Assembly: GCA_023425615.1 (NCBI GenBank)
Contig: JAFACJ010001079.1
Location: forward strand, 1 to 9,440
Direction: 5' to 3'
Source: Actinomycetes bacterium
Lineage (GTDB): Bacteria > Actinomycetota > Actinomycetes > Streptosporangiales > Streptosporangiaceae
Length of the DNA: 9,440 nt
Made by a program: the position numbers and the translations under genes. Shown in pieces: positions 6,155 to 9,440 of this stretch. Within the stretch, counting starts at the first letter, position 1. Each line of letters starts with the position of its first letter. The notes below the pieces were generated by a model. The model saw only the letters and a program-made list of their open reading frames with translations, was not told the origin of the DNA and did not search any database.

Positions 6155-6814
6155 ATGGCCTCGGAGAACAGCGTTGGCGAAGACGGAGAGCGGACTACGC
6201 TCGCCGATCGGGCGGTGCGGCGGCGGGTGGCCGCCGTGGAGGAGGCGGCGCAGGCGGAGGTGCGGGCGCTGATGGAGGCCGGGCTGGCGCTCATGGTCGA
6301 GGGCGGCGGGCGGCGGGGGCCGCGGGTCGCGGACATCGTGGCCGCGGCGGGGCTGTCCAACGACTCGTTCTACCGGTACTTCGCCGGGAAGGACGCGCTG
6401 GTCGAGGCGATCGTCGACCAGGGGGCGCGGACCGTCGTCGGCTATGTGCGGCACCGGATGGACACCGCGGCGGGCCCTGCCGAGCGGGTGCGCGCCGGGG
6501 TCGAGGCGATCATGAAGCAGGCGTCGGACGCCGGGTTCGCGGCGCGGACGCGGGCGGTGCTGGGCAACTCCCTGAGCATGTCGGCGGGGAGCCGGCACAT
6601 GTCGACGGAGCTGATGGACTCCCTCACCGAGCTGTTCGCGCCGCCCGCCGCCGAACTGGGCGCCGCCGATCCGGTGCGGGCCGCGCGGACCGTCGCGGGC
6701 ACCGCGCTGTCCACCATGCAGTACTACCTCTTCAAGGGCGAGGTGCCGCGGGAGGAGGACCTGGAGCAGCTCGTCGCCTTCCTGCTCGCCGGCATCACCG
6801 CCGCCGCGCGCTGA
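6155..6814 (+). CDS. TetR/AcrR-family transcriptional regulator
   Basis: A 219-residue repressor-type protein. The N-terminal DNA-binding domain spans about 32-85, with RVADIVAAAGLSNDSFYRYF (57-76) as the helix-turn-helix, followed by AGKDALVEAIVDQGA, the usual start of the TetR helix 4. The rest is an all-helical ligand-binding and dimerisation domain with no recognisable ligand motif. An unusually long charged N-terminal arm of about 30 residues precedes the HTH. It is followed by a strong terminator and then by the ACAD-APH operon, whose promoter carries paired palindromes. Control of that operon, with an acyl-CoA as ligand, is a reasonable inference from position only. It is also divergent from the ECF sigma operon. 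Confidence 0.93.
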   Translation: MASENSVGEDGERTTLADRAVRRRVAAVEEAAQAEVRALMEAGLALMVEGGGRRGPRVADIVAAAGLSNDSFYRYFAGKDALVEAIVDQGARTVVGYVRHRMDTAAGPAERVRAGVEAIMKQASDAGFAARTRAVLGNSLSMSAGSRHMSTELMDSLTELFAPPAAELGAADPVRAARTVAGTALSTMQYYLFKGEVPREEDLEQLVAFLLAGITAAAR

Positions 6815-6847
6815 GCTCCCCTCCGCTCCCGCACGAGACTCCCTCCC

Positions 6848-6872
6848 AGCCCGGCCGGGTTCCGGCCGGGCT
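6848..6872 (+). terminator. Intrinsic terminator after the TetR gene
   Basis: AGCCCGGCCGG and CCGGCCGGGCT form a perfect 11-bp stem with a GTT loop, followed by a T-rich run (TTCCTCTT). It lies 34 bases after the TetR stop and insulates the ACAD-APH operon from upstream transcription. Confidence 0.88.
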
Positions 6873-6909
6873 TTCCTCTTCCCTGGGCAGATTCATCTTC
6901 CTAGATTTG

Positions 6910-6944
6910 AGAATGGCATTCTGCTAGCTTTCGAATGTCGTTCT
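6910..6944. promoter_or_regulatory. Paired palindromic operator (putative TetR sites) before the ACAD gene
   Basis: AGAATG-G-CATTCT (6910-6922) is a perfect 13-bp inverted repeat around one base. CGAATG-T-CGTTCT (6932-6944) is a degenerate second copy. Their centres are 22 bp apart, two helical turns, as for two dimers on one face of the helix. They lie in a distinctly AT-rich 50-bp patch just before the ribosome site. TAGCTT (6925-6930), between them, is a candidate -10. Recognition by the upstream TetR protein is inference. Confidence 0.68.
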
Positions 6945-6945
6945 T

Positions 6946-6952
6946 GAGGAGG
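6946..6952 (+). promoter_or_regulatory. Strong ribosome binding site of the ACAD gene
   Basis: GAGGAGG, four bases before ATG 6957. It fixes that start and contrasts with the apparently leaderless starts elsewhere in the window. Confidence 0.85.
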
Positions 6953-6956
6953 AGAG

Positions 6957-8282
6957 ATGTGGGACTTCAGTACCGACCCTGAGTTCCAGGCCGAGCTGGA
7001 CTGGGCCGACCGGTTCGTGCGGGAGGAGATCGAACCGCTCGACCTGCTGTTCCCCGGCACCACCGAGCCCTACGACCGGGAGAGCAGGGTCTTCAAGGAG
7101 ATCGTCCGCCCGCTCCAGGACCGGGTGAAGGAGCGCGGCCTGTGGGCGGCGCACCTGTCGCCCGAGCTCGGCGGCATGGGGATGGGGCAGGTCAGGCTGG
7201 CGCTGCTCAACGAGATCCTCGGCCGGTGCATGTGGGCGCCGATGGTGTTCGGGACCCAGGCCCCCGACTCGGGCAACGCCGAGATCCTCGCCCACTACGG
7301 GACCGAGGAGCAGCGCCGCACGTTCCTCGAACCGCTGCTGGACGGGCGGATCGTCTCGACGTACGCGATGACCGAGCCGACCGGCGGCGCCGACCCCGGC
7401 GGCTTCACCTGCCGCGCGGTACGCGACGGGGACGGGTGGGTGATCGACGGCGAGAAGTGGTTCGCGTCCAACTACCCGCACGCGGCGTTCGTCATCGCCA
7501 TGGTCATCACCGACCCCGACGTGCCGGTGCACCGCGGCTCGTCGATGTTCCTCATCCCCAAGGGCACCCCGGGCATGGAGCAGGTGCGCGGCACCGGCCT
7601 CGGCGGCGAGCCGCTCGGCGAGGGCGGGCACGGCTACCTGCGGTTCACCGGCTGCCGGGTGCCTGCCGAGAACCTGCTCGGCGAGCCGGGCACGGGCTTC
7701 GCCATCGCCCAGACCCGGCTGGGCGGGGGGCGCCTGCACCACGCGATGCGGGCGGTCGCCCAGTGCAGGCGCGCCCTGGAGATGATGGGCGAGCGCATCG
7801 CCAGCCGCCGCACCCGCGGCGGGCCGCTGTCCGACCAGCAGGCCGTCAGGCAGCAACTCGCCGACACCTGGATCCAGCTGGAGCAGTTCCGCCTCCAGGT
7901 CCTGCACGCGGCGTGGCAGGTCGACCGGGCGAACGCCACCGGGGAGCGCGAGCACGCCCGCGCCGCGCGCCTGCACATCTCGGCGGTCAAGGCCGCCACC
8001 CCCAAGACGCTCGTCGACATCGCCTACCGGACCGTCCACATCCACGGCGCCCTCGGCGTCTCCAACGAGCTTCCGCTGATGCGCCTGTGGCAGAGCGGCC
8101 CCACGCTCGGCATCGCCGACGGCCCCACCGAGACCCACAAGGACGTCGTCGCGCGGCTCCTGCTCCAGCGGATCGAACCGGCCGAGGACACGCTCTTCGG
8201 CTCCTACCACGTCCCCACCCGGCTGGAGGCGGCCCGCCAGAAGTACGCCGACCAGCTCAAGAAGATCGAGGAGGAAGCATGA
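6957..8282 (+). CDS. Acyl-CoA dehydrogenase family protein (ACAD10/11, FadE2-like)
   Basis: A complete 441-residue flavoenzyme. The N-terminal helical domain is about 10-130 and carries the subfamily mark VREEIEPLDLLFP (21-33). The beta domain, about 130-240, has YAMTEPTGGADPGG (136-149), the region binding FAD and substrate, and IDGEKWFASN (163-172). The C-terminal helical domain starts with RLGGGRLHHAMRAV (254-267) and includes HIHGALGVSNELPL (361-374). The base position reads IADGPTETH, so Asp388 stands where classical ACADs have Glu, as in the ACAD10/11 group. The C-terminal tail beyond 405 is charged. ACADs normally form an alpha-beta double bond in acyl-CoA. The related Pseudomonas LvaC and mammalian ACAD10/11 act on 4-phosphoacyl-CoA. 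The ATGA overlap with the phosphotransferase gene supports that second role. Exact substrate is unknown. Confidence 0.94.
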   Translation: MWDFSTDPEFQAELDWADRFVREEIEPLDLLFPGTTEPYDRESRVFKEIVRPLQDRVKERGLWAAHLSPELGGMGMGQVRLALLNEILGRCMWAPMVFGTQAPDSGNAEILAHYGTEEQRRTFLEPLLDGRIVSTYAMTEPTGGADPGGFTCRAVRDGDGWVIDGEKWFASNYPHAAFVIAMVITDPDVPVHRGSSMFLIPKGTPGMEQVRGTGLGGEPLGEGGHGYLRFTGCRVPAENLLGEPGTGFAIAQTRLGGGRLHHAMRAVAQCRRALEMMGERIASRRTRGGPLSDQQAVRQQLADTWIQLEQFRLQVLHAAWQVDRANATGEREHARAARLHISAVKAATPKTLVDIAYRTVHIHGALGVSNELPLMRLWQSGPTLGIADGPTETHKDVVARLLLQRIEPAEDTLFGSYHVPTRLEAARQKYADQLKKIEEEA

Positions 8283-9313
8283 GCACCGTCGACCTCGACC
8301 GCCTCAACCGGTGGTCAGGGCTCGCCGACCTGCCCGGAGACGGGCCGGTCGCGTCCCTCACCCCGCTGAAGGGCGGCGCGCAGAACCTGCTCTTCGTGCT
8401 GCGCCGCGCCGACGGCACCGAACTGGTGCTGCGCCGCCCCGGACGGTACTCCGCCGAGACCTCGACCTCGCCCTTCGAGCGGGAGGGCCGGGTCCTGACC
8501 GCGCTGGCCGGCACGGACGTCCCCCACCCCCGGCTGCACGCCAGCGTCCTCGACGACTCCGTCATCGGGGCGCCGTTCTCCATCCTGGAGAAGATCGAGG
8601 GCTTCATGCCCCGCGGCGACCTGCCGGGACGGTACGCCACCGAGCCCGAATGGCGCCGCGCGGTGTCGTTCGACCTGGTCGCCTCGGCCGCCAGGCTCGG
8701 TTCCGTCGACCCGGACGGGGTGGGGCTCACCGGCCTCAGCAGGACCGAGAACTGGACCGAGCGCCAGACTCCCCGGTACCTGAAGATGCTGGAGGGCTAC
8801 CGGGAGAACGCCGAGTACCGCGAGAACGAGTCGCCCGCCGTCGCCGAGGTCGGCGAATGGCTGCAGAAGAACCCTCCTCCCACCACCCGCATCGGCGTCG
8901 TCCACGGCGACCTCCAGTTCGCGAACGTGATGTACGCCCATGACGCCCCGAAGATCGCGGGGATCGTGGACTGGGAGATGGCGTCGCTCGGCGACCCCCT
9001 CCTCGACCTCGCCTGGATCCTCACCGCCTGGCGCGAGGAGGGCGACCCGCCGGGCAGCGCCCCCCAGATGCAGCCGTGGCGGGACATGCCGACCCGCGCC
9101 GAACTCGTCGCCCACTACGCCGGGCTGACCGGGCGCGACGTCACGCACTTCCCGTGGTTCCAGGTCCTGGCGTGCTTCCGGCTCGCCTCCCTGCTGGAGG
9201 GCAGCTACTTCCGCGCCCTCACCGGGAAGATGGACCGCCGGATGGGCGAGGGCCTGCACACCTACGCGGGTTGGATCTGGTCGCTGGCCGCCCAGCAGAT
9301 CAGGAAGTCCTGA
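8279..9313 (+). CDS. APH-family phosphotransferase (ACAD10/11 kinase-domain or LvaA-like)
   Basis: A 344-residue protein kinase-like/aminoglycoside phosphotransferase-fold enzyme. The N-lobe begins with LTPLKGGAQNLLFVLRRADG (27-46), and ELVLRRPG (48-55) aligns with the ATP-binding strand. The C-lobe has the catalytic loop VVHGDLQFANVM (207-218; Asp211, Asn216) and the metal-binding IVDWEMASLGDPLLDLAW (229-246; Asp231), the typical block of this branch. The C-terminal helical part, HFPWFQVLACFRLASLLEGS, matches the ACAD10/11 kinase domain style. It starts at ATG 8279 with GAGGAGG four bases upstream and overlaps the ACAD stop by 4 bp, so both are made together. The inferred reaction is ATP-dependent phosphorylation of a 4-hydroxyacyl-CoA (or other hydroxyacyl-CoA), the product then being handled by the ACAD. 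Antibiotic resistance is unlikely from this context. Confidence 0.92.
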   Translation: MSTVDLDRLNRWSGLADLPGDGPVASLTPLKGGAQNLLFVLRRADGTELVLRRPGRYSAETSTSPFEREGRVLTALAGTDVPHPRLHASVLDDSVIGAPFSILEKIEGFMPRGDLPGRYATEPEWRRAVSFDLVASAARLGSVDPDGVGLTGLSRTENWTERQTPRYLKMLEGYRENAEYRENESPAVAEVGEWLQKNPPPTTRIGVVHGDLQFANVMYAHDAPKIAGIVDWEMASLGDPLLDLAWILTAWREEGDPPGSAPQMQPWRDMPTRAELVAHYAGLTGRDVTHFPWFQVLACFRLASLLEGSYFRALTGKMDRRMGEGLHTYAGWIWSLAAQQIRKS

Positions 9314-9324
9314 CCCGCGCGAGG

Positions 9325-9353
9325 CCGTGGGACGCGCTGGGGGCGTCCCACGG
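9325..9353. terminator. Bidirectional hairpin terminator between convergent genes
   Basis: CCGTGGGACGC and GCGTCCCACGG form a perfect 11-bp stem around a 7-base loop (9336-9342). It begins 11 bases after the phosphotransferase stop and abuts the stop codon of the minus-strand gene. There is no clear T-tract, as is common in actinobacteria. Confidence 0.75.
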
Positions 9354-9440
9354 TCACAGGCCGATCGTCTGGAGGGCGGGCAGGGCGGCGCGCGCGGCGG
9401 CGCGGGCCTGGGAGGCGGTACGGGCGGCGCGGGCCGCCTC
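9354..9440 (-). CDS. 3' end of a minus-strand gene of unknown function (cut by window edge)
   Basis: Only the last 28 codons and TGA are present. They encode an Ala/Arg-rich helix-like tail, AARAARTASQARAAARAALP, ending in ALQTIGL. The frame is open to the edge, codon choice is GC3-rich, and the stop sits directly against the hairpin at 9325-9353, which together support a real gene end. The family cannot be recognised from this piece. Confidence 0.55.
   Translation of the reverse strand, partial: EAARAARTASQARAAARAALPALQTIGL

Noticed and set aside
6924..8210. 428-codon minus-strand open frame opposite the ACAD gene
   Set aside because: It lies wholly antisense to a clear ACAD. Its composition (Gly, Val, Ala, His, Arg) is the usual mirror of GC-rich codons, and it has no recognisable domain.
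7142..8278. Plus-strand open frame extending the phosphotransferase by 379 codons upstream
   Set aside because: It overlaps the ACAD gene in another frame and is Arg-rich. The real start is the ATGA overlap at 8279 with its own ribosome site.
8279..9313. Aminoglycoside resistance kinase
   Set aside because: The fold is APH, but the coupling to an ACAD and the ACAD10/11-like motif spacing favour acyl-CoA metabolism.
1..9440. tRNA/rRNA genes, CRISPR arrays, insertion sequences, attachment sites
   Set aside because: I looked for cloverleaf arms, regular spaced repeats, transposase motifs and terminal inverted repeats and saw none.

Overview
The window is very GC-rich, with coding signal on both strands, 4-bp ATGA stop/start overlaps and several apparently leaderless starts. 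Together with an ECF sigma factor operon, a DUF6912-type protein and FadE/APH-type lipid genes, this points to a filamentous actinobacterium. Streptosporangiales (Streptosporangium/Nonomuraea-like) is my guess. No RNA genes, insertion sequences or CRISPR arrays are visible.

Layout. (1) 1-2717 is a cell-wall amino-sugar recycling locus. A BadF/BadG-family N-acetylglucosamine/N-acetylmuramic acid kinase (minus strand, cut by the left edge) is divergent from an RpiR-type regulator (murR-like), which is translationally coupled to murQ, the MurNAc-6-phosphate etherase. Two AGAAACTTT elements lie in the divergent promoter region. (2) 2690-3296 (minus) is a broken acyl-CoA dehydrogenase. Its first ~30 codons are joined out of frame to its last ~170 codons, so about 200 codons are missing. 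It is divergent from a HAD-IA hydrolase (3358-3999). (3) 4056-4556 is a small DUF6912-like protein, convergent with (4) an ECF sigma factor and its membrane-anchored partner (6035 to 4564, minus). The partner's extracytoplasmic end looks like a PASTA domain. (5) 6155-6814 is a TetR regulator ending in a strong intrinsic terminator. A short AT-rich promoter follows, with two palindromic operator-like sites, then a two-gene operon: an intact acyl-CoA dehydrogenase (6957-8282) coupled to an APH-fold phosphotransferase (8279-9313). (6) A perfect 11-bp-stem hairpin separates that operon from the 3' end of a convergent minus-strand gene cut by the right edge.

How the genes work together. MurNAc or GlcNAc released from peptidoglycan would be phosphorylated by the kinase. 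MurQ then converts MurNAc-6-P to GlcNAc-6-P, with the SIS-domain regulator sensing a phosphosugar. Separately, the HAD, APH and ACAD genes are the three domain types fused in mammalian ACAD10 (APH+ACAD in ACAD11) and resemble the LvaA/LvaC pair of Pseudomonas. The inferred role of the 6957-9313 operon is phosphorylation of a hydroxyacyl-CoA followed by phosphate elimination and beta-oxidation. The TetR protein is the natural candidate regulator. The most noteworthy items are the decayed ACAD next to the HAD gene, the split ACAD10-like gene set, the two operator pairs, the PASTA-like ECF partner, and a recurring NAnnnT-N6-ATG arrangement at five starts.
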